Assembly: GCF_014230465.1 (NCBI RefSeq)
Contig: NZ_JAAXCY010000001.1
Location: 310,001-374,000, forward strand
Direction of reading: 5' to 3'
Length of the DNA stretch: 64,000 bases
Source of the DNA: Pseudomonas cremoris
GTDB taxonomy: Bacteria > Pseudomonadota > Gammaproteobacteria > Pseudomonadales > Pseudomonadaceae
The notes beneath the pieces are model-generated. The model made no database searches, had not been told where the DNA came from, and was given only the letters and a program-made list of their open reading frames with translations. The position numbers and the translations under genes are program-made. Shown here in pieces: positions 25,301 through 33,094 of this stretch (its first letter is position 1; every line of letters starts with the position of its first letter).

Positions 25301-27532
25301 CCACGCGGGCAGTTTTTTCGCGTCAAGCGCAGCCTTGCGCAGTAGCTCGATATTCGTCTGGGCGCGGCTAAGCGCACTATTTCCAGGAACCTGCAGTTGT
25401 TTTTCCAGCTCAGTCAGCAGCAGCGCACGGCTCAACTCGGCGTCCTTCACCTCACTGAAAATGCGCGTGATGTCATCGTTGCTTTTGTACAACCGATCAT
25501 AAGACCCAAGGAGTTTCTTGATGGAGACCAAGGCAGGCTTGCCAGCGATGGGCACATAGCGCACCGCCAAGGTTTGATGCGCCGCCTGTGCGCGTAAGCC
25601 GTTGCGCTTATCACGCGCGACATTGCCCCACAACACGGAGTCGTCGCGGCTGGCGAGACTGGCCTTGACGCTTCGGGTGAGCGCGTCCAAACCGGCCAAC
25701 GCGATCAACCCACCCTGCGCCCCGAAAACGTACAGCACCACCGGCAGTTGCCGCTGCGGGACCCGCACCGCCGCTGCGGTCGTCACCACCCAGATATTAT
25801 GAAGTGGGTAAAAACCATCCGACTCGCTGCCGATGGCGATAGACAGCACCTGGGTTTGACTGTTTGGGCGCCGTGCGGGCAAAGGCTGCTCCAGCACTTC
25901 GATCATCAGGTCCCGATGCGCCGTACTCAGAAGCTTAAGCCTGTGTTGCACCTGCACCTCGCAACGCAAGGCCTCGGTTTGCGCGCGCATAAACGACACA
26001 ACCCGCCTGGGTGTGCCCACCCCACCGTGGCGTTCGGACCAAAAATCAACGTCGAGCAACCGTTGCCGGGCACCCTGCGAAAATGTACTCAAGGTTTGGG
26101 CATGAACCTTGAGTTGGTTCACCCATGCGACGAACGCCTGATACGCAGGTGTCTCAGCGCCTGGATCATCCGGATCCAGCAACGCGGCCATGCCTTTTTC
26201 GTAACGCTCGAGTTGCTGTTCTACCGTGCGCAGGGCCAAGCCGGACGCGGAACTGGCAAAGATAATTTCTGCGTGGCGACGCTGGTGGTCCCATTTGAGC
26301 AACTCGTCACACACTTCACCAAGCCGCCCGCCACCGACCAATTGCTTCCTGTTGCCCTCCACGAACTTGAGAAAAGAGCCCGCATCAACGGGATGCGTGC
26401 GTTCCTGGGCAAATACCTGCTTGTGATAAATCGTCACAGCACACGCCAATTCGTTATCCCATTGCTGCCTCAACAGCTCATGCGCCTCCAGCGCCAACGC
26501 GTCGCCCTGAATCTCCAAGCCACGTAGAACGCTCGACGCGGCGGACAAGTCCGCAGGGCGGCATAACCCCTGGCGACGATTCAAAGGCAAGCATTGCCAC
26601 AGCTCGTCAAAGCGTGTCTTGCTCAGTTCCAACACACCGCACTGAAGGGCGACGAAGGAAGGGTATTCATGGAAATTACGGGCCACACCAGGCAGGTAAA
26701 TGATATGGGGCAGACCGCTGGGATCACCCTGACGATAGAGATGCAAAGCGCCTGGAATCGCAATCGAAGGCGTACCTGGCCACAGTATGCTGCCCACTCG
26801 AACATGCGCCCAATCACCCCCTGCGCACCGGCGCGCCTCAGCGCTCGGGGCATCGATCACGGCCTGAACCAACTCCATTCCGGTACGCGACAATTCATCC
26901 AACTGCCGTGCGATCAAGGCGCGGTCGGCGAACAGTTCCTTGTGCAAGCCTACCCAGGACTCTCGACGCGTCAGCCAGGAGCCGTATGCCAGGCTGTCCC
27001 AATATTGATTAGCCGCGTGGGCCAATCGCTCAAGGAGGTTCAGCGCACTCACCCGTTGCAGTGCTTCCAGCGGTGTGACCATCAATCGATAGCCTGGTTT
27101 TCCTTTGATGCTCAGAGTGGTTGACGCGCTAACACTGGCATCAACCCGGTGCTGGAAGAGCAGCAAAAATGCCCGATCTGTCAGGCTATCGACTTTCTCG
27201 GGCTCACCGTCCTGCGCGGGTACGGTAAACAGCACATTGTCCGGCTCCTCATTGAACGCCTTGTACAGCTCAGCGCGGATCACCTTCAAGACTTTGGGCG
27301 AGCGCCCTATCAGCTTTGTCAGCGTCTGCGCCGATTCGCGGCAGCGCATGTCGGCAAGGCAAACCTGATTGATCAGGCGACTGGGATGAGTGCAGGAGTT
27401 GATCCGCCACTTCAACTGCTCACGAATCGCCCGTGACCTGGCTTCGGCGGCCACTTCAGCGTCGTTGAAGTCGTCAACATCGTCGGTGTCGGACGCGAGA
27501 GAAACGAAGGGCGTTTCGATGGTCGAGGTCAT
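22289..27532 (-). CDS. Giant toxin-like protein, 1747 residues
   Basis: Very long single frame with a soluble N-terminal part. Stretches such as IWVVTTAAAVRVPQRQLPVVLYVFGAQGG, TGIVVMHDKRSQLCVVYWPQAPYAL and the long helical segments resemble the large Pseudomonas proteins annotated as dermonecrotic-toxin-like/DUF6543; the assignment is tentative. A hydrophobic pair of segments at about 1171-1230 (MVLSAFIPIIGIFSDIYEVY and IKFLLVGLVMTFIPG) separates a further 500-residue C-terminal region of no known fold. No N-terminal signal peptide. It sits alone, between purine genes, with its own ATG after CAACGAGAAGAAAAAACC. It overlaps lysE by 23 bases at the 3' ends. Possibly a secreted or injected effector; the export route is unknown. 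Confidence 0.75.
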   Translation of the reverse strand: MTSTIETPFVSLASDTDDVDDFNDAEVAAEARSRAIREQLKWRINSCTHPSRLINQVCLADMRCRESAQTLTKLIGRSPKVLKVIRAELYKAFNEEPDNVLFTVPAQDGEPEKVDSLTDRAFLLLFQHRVDASVSASTTLSIKGKPGYRLMVTPLEALQRVSALNLLERLAHAANQYWDSLAYGSWLTRRESWVGLHKELFADRALIARQLDELSRTGMELVQAVIDAPSAEARRCAGGDWAHVRVGSILWPGTPSIAIPGALHLYRQGDPSGLPHIIYLPGVARNFHEYPSFVALQCGVLELSKTRFDELWQCLPLNRRQGLCRPADLSAASSVLRGLEIQGDALALEAHELLRQQWDNELACAVTIYHKQVFAQERTHPVDAGSFLKFVEGNRKQLVGGGRLGEVCDELLKWDHQRRHAEIIFASSASGLALRTVEQQLERYEKGMAALLDPDDPGAETPAYQAFVAWVNQLKVHAQTLSTFSQGARQRLLDVDFWSERHGGVGTPRRVVSFMRAQTEALRCEVQVQHRLKLLSTAHRDLMIEVLEQPLPARRPNSQTQVLSIAIGSESDGFYPLHNIWVVTTAAAVRVPQRQLPVVLYVFGAQGGLIALAGLDALTRSVKASLASRDDSVLWGNVARDKRNGLRAQAAHQTLAVRYVPIAGKPALVSIKKLLGSYDRLYKSNDDITRIFSEVKDAELSRALLLTELEKQLQVPGNSALSRAQTNIELLRKAALDAKKLPAWLTGSTHAQRKHFRRLQKRYASSVWAFIAREEQHLPDLNTYARQALTARLCQEGISLGIEIDEPFMAMSGDIHGTYCDHEEACLLKDPQKILPPSSSCRAFSLLELALQNLDPLAPWTQYKLDRACPLRWTWPGSLSTGHLRQMMSSLDIGGQYDALIKKTFYPPANPDHSLSEGRIPELLNRVLRAGAEYHLFSAVQQGLSVNAQSVFSTAMAARAPQDLLKNSHELQLHVVHLVGHTMLHDRYVTGIVVMHDKRSQLCVVYWPQAPYALVLTEYSGLENARVALNRLGALPDNAKMLARQIAPGWAFQAPLSAVLDPNTINIFDVAPNTALVKGIWQLSRAFRVKHLEPSLSLDETEELVFEQIASDPQDWLAIVASSNCNAQALLYRGHVHKLQRQTQAASYSNKALEDYRIRRLRDESVVKTRMVLSAFIPIIGIFSDIYEVYVAARRYQRSGDSRDKDVLANTIKFLLVGLVMTFIPGPKRAGAAVRSAFPPALRRLRRWRLEPSSAPRPTPSVRLLPVLERYKVKSVPEGAVPLKGPGREGVYVKNGELFVTDDTHHYPVYRRADESLFRLKNQQVPGQDELILNINESREWLLGADAPQPVAGTSSSMLNPWTAPVSPAPDWWPPVVRSATENRILQSTTPALHWLDWRMQIPISSQLSSPAPGVFHVPLDAQGFSYNALRVAPVYASLTDPSSGFYRLLPQGNQAPLNRIVFITKNAPPVSLARVDIERWASTDLLEQPLAASRTQSHGWQLHAPLFDKPLTGYVADAFPGMTGKSREFTVARMVELADPNRVATATHMLNVRAALDDWLPPAPAKSGQTDDLLRMLRPIERGRSSTFIGYEGATPGFTRVDFVPPFLLERRLQHEGKRFAAQRDIVQRKAVKRVLEAQGFTVREFDVVRGRKISHEAIATHANSPSQLYYVSYHWFEKGHVTLGARFTNNWFVARSTRYMNMALSDEIHLALREQRVVRILAGIQWPSQGRVSASVYFVKLTPAP

Positions 27533-27608
27533 GGTTTTTTCTTCTCGTTGAAAAAACCAGCCTAGGTAACGCAGATGTTCAAGGGTTGTTAGATAGTTGA
27601 CGCAAACG

Positions 27609-27636
27609 AAAAAAAGCCCGCAGTGTGGGCGGGCGA
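27609..27636 (-). terminator. Intrinsic terminator of uraH
   Basis: On the minus strand GCCCGC, 7-base loop, GCGGGC, followed by seven T residues. It isolates uraH from the giant toxin-like gene downstream. Confidence 0.88.
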
Positions 27637-27677
27637 AAAACCAACGAAGAGCTTTGGGGGTGTGAAGCGAGGTGACG

Positions 27678-28031
27678 CTAGCTACCGCGATAGGTGGAGT
27701 AGCTGTAAGGCGAAATCAGTAGCGGGACATGGTAGTGATCCTGCTCGGCACTGATGCCGAAGCGCAGCACGACCACGTCAAGGAACGCGGGCTCCGGCAG
27801 TTGCACACCACGAGCGCGGTAGTAGTCCCCGGCGCTGAACTGCAGTTGGTACACGCCGCTGCGGTAGTCGTCGCCTTGCAGAAGCGGTGTATCGCAGCGG
27901 CCATCGCTGTTGGTGATAGCCGTGGCGACCAGCTCAAGCTGCGCGCCCTCGACGCGGTACAGCTCAACTTTGATCGCGCTGCCTGGACAGCCGTGCGCGG
28001 CGTCCAAAACGTGTGTGGTCAAACGTCCCAT
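27678..28031 (-). CDS. uraH: 5-hydroxyisourate hydrolase
   Basis: 117-residue transthyretin-like enzyme that opens 5-hydroxyisourate, the first product of urate oxidation, to OHCU. Conserved LTTHVLDAAHGCPG at residues 4-17, HYHVPLLISPYSYSTYRGS at the end including the C-terminal YRGS tetrapeptide, and the catalytic His/Arg positions are present. Transcribed away from puuE across a 386-base gap with a TTGTACACAA site near its promoter. Works with UraD and PuuD encoded nearby. Confidence 0.97.
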   Translation of the reverse strand: MGRLTTHVLDAAHGCPGSAIKVELYRVEGAQLELVATAITNSDGRCDTPLLQGDDYRSGVYQLQFSAGDYYRARGVQLPEPAFLDVVVLRFGISAEQDHYHVPLLISPYSYSTYRGS

Positions 28032-28131
28032 GGCGTCTACGCGCCTCCCGAAGTCAGTAGAAAAGAGATCCGCACCTTTTCAGGGCAATGAAAAAGCCGG
28101 CGATGACTGATTAAGACACTTTTTAAAAAAA

Positions 28132-28141
28132 TTGTACACAA
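28132..28141. promoter_or_regulatory. TTGTACACAA operator-like site (uraH side)
   Basis: Near-palindrome differing by one base from the perfect TTGTATACAA sites at 20176-20185 and 28327-28336. It lies about 100 bases from the uraH start. Confidence 0.6.
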
Positions 28142-28326
28142 TAAAAATCACAAACCTTTGCATCACCCCGTCCTCATTGCTTCAACAAGTAATTGGCGAG
28201 TAATCCTTGCTTTTAAACGACCTTTTATCCATTTACTGACCAACCAGGCAAGTTTCTTGCTACACCCTTCACAGGGAGCCCTGCAGAAAAAATGCGGAAA
28301 TGTAGGCTTACAAAGTCGACGATAAG

Positions 28327-28336
28327 TTGTATACAA
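28327..28336. promoter_or_regulatory. TTGTATACAA operator-like site (puuE side)
   Basis: Perfect 10-base palindrome, 82 bases before the puuE start codon, identical to the core at 20176-20185. Confidence 0.65.
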
Positions 28337-28417
28337 TCACTCATCGCTGTGACGCCACCCAGTCATTTCACTGCCCGGCCGCCACATGAATGATCACGAA
28401 CAAGAAGGAAGACTGCA

Positions 28418-29344
28418 GTGAGCGCTGACTACCCACGCGACCTGATCGGTTACGGCAGTAACCCTCCTCACCCCCACTGGCGGGGCAAGGCGCGCATTGC
28501 GCTGTCTTTCGTACTCAACTACGAAGAAGGCGGTGAGCGCAATATTTTGCACGGCGACAAAGAGTCCGAAGCCTTCCTCTCGGAAATGGTCTCGGCCCAG
28601 CCGCTGCAGGGCGCGCGCAACATGAGCATGGAGTCGCTGTACGAATACGGCAGCCGTGCCGGCGTGTGGCGCATCCTCAAGCTGTTTAAAGAATTCGATA
28701 TTCCGCTGACTATCTTTGCCGTGGCCATGGCTGCCCAGCGTCACCCGGATGTGATCCGCGCCATGGTCGAGGCCGGCCACGAGATCTGCAGCCACGGCTA
28801 TCGCTGGATCGACTACCAATACATGGACGAGGCCCAGGAACGCGAGCATATGCTCGAAGCGATCCGCATCCTCACCGAACTGACCGGCGAACGCCCACTG
28901 GGCTGGTACACCGGGCGCACCGGCCCCAATACACGGCGGCTGGTGATGGAGGAAGGCGGCTTTCTCTACGACTGCGACACCTACGACGACGACCTGCCCT
29001 ACTGGGAGCCCAACAACCCCACCGGCAAGCCGCACTTGGTGATCCCCTACACCCTGGACACCAACGACATGCGCTTCACCCAGGTGCAGGGCTTCAACAA
29101 GGGCGATGACTTCTTCGAATACCTCAAAGACGCGTTCGACGTGCTCTACGCCGAAGGCGCCGAGGCGCCGAAAATGCTTTCCATCGGCCTGCATTGCCGC
29201 CTGATCGGCCGCCCGGCACGCCTGGCCTCCTTGAAGCGGTTCATCGAGTACGTCAAAGGTCACGATCACGTGTGGTTCACTCGCCGTGTCGACATTGCCC
29301 GTCACTGGCACGAAACCCACCCCTTCAAGGGAGCGGCGAAATGA
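28418..29344 (+). CDS. puuE: Allantoinase (polysaccharide-deacetylase type)
   Basis: 308 residues, GTG start after AAGGAAGACTGCA. It hydrolyses allantoin to allantoate. YPRDLIGYGSNPPHPHWRGKARIALSFVLNYEEGGE is the start typical of PuuE, followed by a NodB-like barrel with ICSHGYRWIDYQ and WYTGRTGPN. This type is unrelated to the metal-dependent AllB allantoinase. It opens the plus-strand ureide operon and its stop overlaps uraD's start (ATGA). Confidence 0.96.
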   Translation: MSADYPRDLIGYGSNPPHPHWRGKARIALSFVLNYEEGGERNILHGDKESEAFLSEMVSAQPLQGARNMSMESLYEYGSRAGVWRILKLFKEFDIPLTIFAVAMAAQRHPDVIRAMVEAGHEICSHGYRWIDYQYMDEAQEREHMLEAIRILTELTGERPLGWYTGRTGPNTRRLVMEEGGFLYDCDTYDDDLPYWEPNNPTGKPHLVIPYTLDTNDMRFTQVQGFNKGDDFFEYLKDAFDVLYAEGAEAPKMLSIGLHCRLIGRPARLASLKRFIEYVKGHDHVWFTRRVDIARHWHETHPFKGAAK

Positions 29345-29856
29345 CTGCGTTCCAAACCCTGAAACCTTCGACATTGAGCCGCGACGCATTCGTCCAGGCC
29401 TTCGCCGACATCTACGAACATTCGCCATGGGTGGCCGAAAAGGCCTTCGACCTGGGCCAGGACGCTTCGATCGATGAGATCGAAACCCTGCACCAGCGCA
29501 TGAGCGACATCCTGTTGAGCGCCGATCATGCCAGCCAGTTGGCCCTGATCAACGCTCACCCGGACCTGGCCGGCAAAGCTGCCGTCCAGGGCCAACTCAC
29601 CCAAGCCAGCACCGATGAGCAAGCTGGCGCGGGGATTCACCAATGCACGGCCGAAGAGTTTTCTCGCTTCACCGAGCTGAACGATGCCTACAAGGCCAAG
29701 TTCAAGTTTCCCTTCATCATGGCGGTAAAAGGCAGCAACCGGCATCAGATCCTGGCCGCGTTCGAAACGCGCATTCACAACTCGGTTGAGGCCGAGTTCA
29801 AATGCGCACTGGCCGAGATCAACAAGATCGCGTTGTTCCGTTTACTGACCCTTTAA
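29341..29856 (+). CDS. uraD: OHCU decarboxylase
   Basis: 171 residues from the ATG that overlaps the puuE stop by 4 bases. It decarboxylates 2-oxo-4-hydroxy-4-carboxy-5-ureidoimidazoline to (S)-allantoin. Conserved LINAHPDLAGKA with the catalytic His around residue 80, and FKFPFIMAVKG, match the family. Translational coupling with puuE suggests fixed stoichiometry in the urate-to-allantoate steps. Confidence 0.96.
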   Translation: MTAFQTLKPSTLSRDAFVQAFADIYEHSPWVAEKAFDLGQDASIDEIETLHQRMSDILLSADHASQLALINAHPDLAGKAAVQGQLTQASTDEQAGAGIHQCTAEEFSRFTELNDAYKAKFKFPFIMAVKGSNRHQILAAFETRIHNSVEAEFKCALAEINKIALFRLLTL

Positions 29857-29936
29857 AGCAACCCTGACCCGAGCGCTCATGACGCCCAGGGCCTGGCGAG
29901 CATCCCAAGCCACTCAATTCAAGGCAGACAAGAAGA

Positions 29937-30932
29937 ATGAAAGCTTACGCCGTACCTTTCGAGAAGTTCGTCAACCTGGCCGACGCCCGTCTGGGCACCA
30001 AGATCCTTTCGGTGACCGATGACTGGTTCGCTGACGCCAACCGCCTGTTCCAGCCGACCCCGGCCGTGTGGAAGGAGGGCGTTTTCGATGACAACGGCAA
30101 GTGGATGGACGGCTGGGAGTCGCGCCGCAAACGCTTCGAAGGCTACGACAGCGCAGTGATCCGCCTGGGCGTGCCTGGCTCGATCAAAGGCGTGGACATC
30201 GACACTTCATTCTTCACCGGCAACTTCCCGCCGTCGGCCTCCCTGGAGGCCTGCTTCCTGGCCTCGGGTGACCCTGATGAAAACACCCAGTGGGTGGAAG
30301 TGCTGTCGGCCGTCGAGCTGCAAGGCAACAGCCACCACTACCACGAGATCAACAACGACAAGGCGTTCAGCCACCTGCGTTTCAACATCTACCCGGATGG
30401 CGGCGTGGCGCGTCTGCGCGTATACGGCGTACCGTTCCGCGACTGGTCCTCGGTGGGCGACAACGAACAGGTAGACCTGGCTGCTGCCCTGAACGGCGGT
30501 CGTGCGCTGGCTTGCTCTGACGAGCACTTTGGCCGCATGAGCAACATCCTCAACCCAGGCCGAGGCATCAACATGGGCGACGGCTGGGAAACCGCGCGTC
30601 GTCGTACACCGGGCAATGACTGGGTGATCGTCGCACTGGGCCACCCGGGCGAGATCGAGAAAGTCATCGTCGACACCCTGCACTTCAAGGGCAACTACCC
30701 GGACACTTGCTCGATCCAGGGCGCGTTCGTGAAGGGCGGCACCGACAGCCAGATCGAAACCCAATCGCTGTTCTGGCGCGAACTGCTGCCGGCGCAGAAG
30801 CTGGAAATGCACGCTGAGCACACCTTCGCCGAACAGATCAAGGCGCTGGGCCCGATTACCCACATCCGTCTGAATGTATTCCCGGATGGTGGTGTGAGCC
30901 GCCTGCGTGTTCTGGGCAAAGTCGCTAAATAA
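29937..30932 (+). CDS. alc: Allantoicase
   Basis: 331 residues made of two homologous jelly-roll halves, visible as repeated [24 protein letters not shown] and [20 protein letters not shown] endings and repeated MxDGWExxRRR (about residues 59-65 and 214-220). It hydrolyses allantoate to ureidoglycolate and urea. It lies 80 bases after uraD in the same direction and is followed by an inverted REP pair. Confidence 0.96.
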   Translation: MKAYAVPFEKFVNLADARLGTKILSVTDDWFADANRLFQPTPAVWKEGVFDDNGKWMDGWESRRKRFEGYDSAVIRLGVPGSIKGVDIDTSFFTGNFPPSASLEACFLASGDPDENTQWVEVLSAVELQGNSHHYHEINNDKAFSHLRFNIYPDGGVARLRVYGVPFRDWSSVGDNEQVDLAAALNGGRALACSDEHFGRMSNILNPGRGINMGDGWETARRRTPGNDWVIVALGHPGEIEKVIVDTLHFKGNYPDTCSIQGAFVKGGTDSQIETQSLFWRELLPAQKLEMHAEHTFAEQIKALGPITHIRLNVFPDGGVSRLRVLGKVAK

Positions 30933-30942
30933 GCGGTGAACC

Positions 30943-31010
30943 TATTCGCGAGCAAGCCCGCTCCCACAGGGGAATGCATTCCAAATGTGGGAGCGGGCTT
31001 GCTCGCGAAG
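30943..31010. repeat. REP pair in reversed (tail-to-tail) order
   Basis: CGCGAGCAAGCCCGCTCCCACA comes first and its inverse follows after a 14-base spacer, so the tails face outward, opposite to the REPINs elsewhere. It lies inside the ureide operon between alc and allA and could form a hairpin of about 22 pairs in the mRNA. Confidence 0.9.
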
Positions 31011-31051
31011 GCGTCAGAACTAACAACACAACATTCGGATAAGAGACAGCC

Positions 31052-31555
31052 ATGCGCACACTAGTGATCGAACCCCTGACCAAAGAAGCCTTCGCCCCTT
31101 TCGGAGACGTTATCGAAACCGACGGCAGCGATCACTTCATGATCAACAACGGGTCGACCATGCGCTTTCACAAACTGGCCACGGTCGAAACCGCTAAGCC
31201 GGAAGACCACGCCATCATCAGCATCTTCCGCGCCGACGCGCAGGACATGCCGCTGACCGTGTGCATGCTGGAACGACACCCGCTGGGCAGCCAGGCGTTC
31301 ATACCGCTGCTCGGCAACCCCTTTCTGATCGTGGTCGCGCCAGTTGGCGATGAACCTGTATCGGGCTTGGTCCGCGCCTTCGTTACCAACGGCAGGCAGG
31401 GCATTAATTACCATCGCGGCGTTTGGCACCATCCGGTGCTGACGATCGAAAAGCGGGATGACTTCCTGGTGGTTGATCGCAGTGGCACAGGCAATAACTG
31501 CGATGAGCATTTTTTCAAAGAGGATGAGCGGTTGATCCTCGCCCCCCACCAATAA
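31052..31555 (+). CDS. allA: Ureidoglycolate lyase
   Basis: 167 residues. It splits ureidoglycolate to glyoxylate and urea, the final step of this route. Motifs LTKEAFAPFGDVIE at the start, HPLGSQAFIPL, and GRQGINYHRGVWHHPVL in a cupin-like fold fit AllA. It sits after the inverted REP pair in the same operon and is followed by puuD after 51 bases. Confidence 0.96.
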   Translation: MRTLVIEPLTKEAFAPFGDVIETDGSDHFMINNGSTMRFHKLATVETAKPEDHAIISIFRADAQDMPLTVCMLERHPLGSQAFIPLLGNPFLIVVAPVGDEPVSGLVRAFVTNGRQGINYHRGVWHHPVLTIEKRDDFLVVDRSGTGNNCDEHFFKEDERLILAPHQ

Positions 31556-31606
31556 GAGAAGGTCTGATCACCCGACAACAAGGGTGACAGGCGAGAGGTA
31601 AAGACT

Positions 31607-32899
31607 GTGGAAGCACATTTGATGGAATGGCTGAACCTTAGCGTGCGCTGGGTTCACATGATCACGGGCGTCGCGTGGATCGGCGCTTCTTTCTACTTCG
31701 TCTGGCTGGAAAACAACCTGAATCGCGTCAACCCCAAGAGCGGCCTGGCCGGTGACTTGTGGGCGATCCACGGTGGCGGTATCTACCACCTGGAAAAATA
31801 CAAACTGGCCCCGCCGACCATGCCGGACAACTTGCACTGGTTCAAATGGGAAGCCTACTTCACCTGGATGTCGGGCATTGCGCTGCTGTGCGTGGTGTTC
31901 TACTGGAACCCGACGCTGTACCTGCTCGCCCCCGGCAGCACGCTCAGCGGCACCGAAGGCGTCTTGCTGGGCATCGGCTCACTGTTCGCCGGCTGGTTCA
32001 TCTACTCCTTCCTCTGCGACTCGGCCCTGGGCAAACGCCCTGCCCTGCTGGGTTTCATCCTGTTCGTGCTGTTGATTGCCGCAGCTTATGGCTTCAGCAA
32101 AGTGTTCAGTGGCCGTGGCGCCTACCTGCATGTGGGTGCGGTAATCGGCACCATCATGGTGGGTAACGTGTTCCGCATCATCATGCCGGCGCAACGTGCG
32201 CTGGTAGCGGCGATTGCCGAGAACCGCACGCCGGACCCCGCGCTGCCGGCCAAGGGCTTGCTGCGTTCGCGTCACAACAACTACTTCACCTTGCCCGTGC
32301 TGTTCATCATGATCAGCAACCACTTCCCGAGTACCTATGGCAGCCAATACAACTGGCTGATCCTGGCCGGTATCGCGGTGGCGGCAGTGTTGGTGCGTCA
32401 CTACTTCAACACCCGGCATAACAGCCAGAAGTATGCGTGGACACTGCCGGTCGGCGCGTTGGCAATGATCAGCCTGGCGTACGTGACCGGTCCCAAGCCC
32501 GTTGCCGAAGTGGCCAAGGCCCCAGCGGCCATCGAGTACCAACCGCTGCCGGAAACGGCGTTGGGTGGCGGCTTGAAACCCGCCGCACCGGCGGCGCCCG
32601 CTGCACCGGCAGCTGAACCTGCACCGGCCCAGGCCACGATTGATTTCGACAAAGTACACGGGGTGATCCAGGAACGTTGCGCCGTCTGCCATTCGGCCAA
32701 GCCCACCAGCCCGCTGTTCAGCACCGCACCGGCTGGGGTGATGTTCGATACCCCGACGCAGATCCAGCAGCAGGCAGCGCGTATTCAGGCGCAAGCCGTG
32801 GCCAGCCAGATCATGCCACTGGGCAACATCACCCAAATGACCCAGCAGGAGCGGGATTTGATTGGCACCTGGATCAATCAAGGAGCCCGCACTAATTAA
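31607..32899 (+). CDS. puuD: Membrane urate hydroxylase with cytochrome c domain
   Basis: 430 residues. It oxidises urate to 5-hydroxyisourate at the inner membrane, replacing the soluble uricase. The N-terminal membrane part (about 1-300, eight hydrophobic segments, SVRWVHMITGVAWIGASFYF) is followed by a Pro/Ala-rich linker and a C-terminal cytochrome c domain with CAVCH at about 358-362 that would pass electrons to the respiratory chain. GTG start at 31607; an ATG five codons later is possible. Confidence 0.95.
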   Translation: MEAHLMEWLNLSVRWVHMITGVAWIGASFYFVWLENNLNRVNPKSGLAGDLWAIHGGGIYHLEKYKLAPPTMPDNLHWFKWEAYFTWMSGIALLCVVFYWNPTLYLLAPGSTLSGTEGVLLGIGSLFAGWFIYSFLCDSALGKRPALLGFILFVLLIAAAYGFSKVFSGRGAYLHVGAVIGTIMVGNVFRIIMPAQRALVAAIAENRTPDPALPAKGLLRSRHNNYFTLPVLFIMISNHFPSTYGSQYNWLILAGIAVAAVLVRHYFNTRHNSQKYAWTLPVGALAMISLAYVTGPKPVAEVAKAPAAIEYQPLPETALGGGLKPAAPAAPAAPAAEPAPAQATIDFDKVHGVIQERCAVCHSAKPTSPLFSTAPAGVMFDTPTQIQQQAARIQAQAVASQIMPLGNITQMTQQERDLIGTWINQGARTN

Positions 32900-32916
32900 C
32901 TGATCCACGTAGATCC

Positions 32917-33010
32917 AATGTGGGAGCGGGCTTGCTCGCGAATGCGGTGTGTCATTCAACACTTCAGGTGACTGACCCACCGCGTTCGCGAGCAAGCCCG
33001 CTCCCACAGG
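32917..33010. repeat. REPIN, copy 4
   Basis: Head-to-head paired REP of about 93 bases between puuD and the uracil/xanthine-type permease, in the same transcription direction, so transcription into the permease may be dampened. Confidence 0.93.
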
Positions 33011-33094
33011 GGATTTGCCGTGTTTTGAAGATTGCGTTCCACCCGGCAATTGAATGCCGAACAACACAAAAATAAAAAAGATCCGAGGTGTTGC

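Larger units (their letters stand above)
28032..28417. other. Divergent promoter region uraH/puuE
   Basis: 386 bases without a convincing gene. It holds one TTGTAyACAA site toward each gene (28132-28141 and 28327-28336) and long AT-rich stretches (28120-28150, 28210-28240) suited to promoters. An 11-codon frame at 28386-28421 overlaps the puuE GTG but has no ribosome binding site. Confidence 0.75.

Noticed and set aside
28386..28421. An 11-codon upstream frame whose stop overlaps the puuE GTG start
   Set aside because: No Shine-Dalgarno sequence before its ATG and no meaningful peptide; most likely chance.
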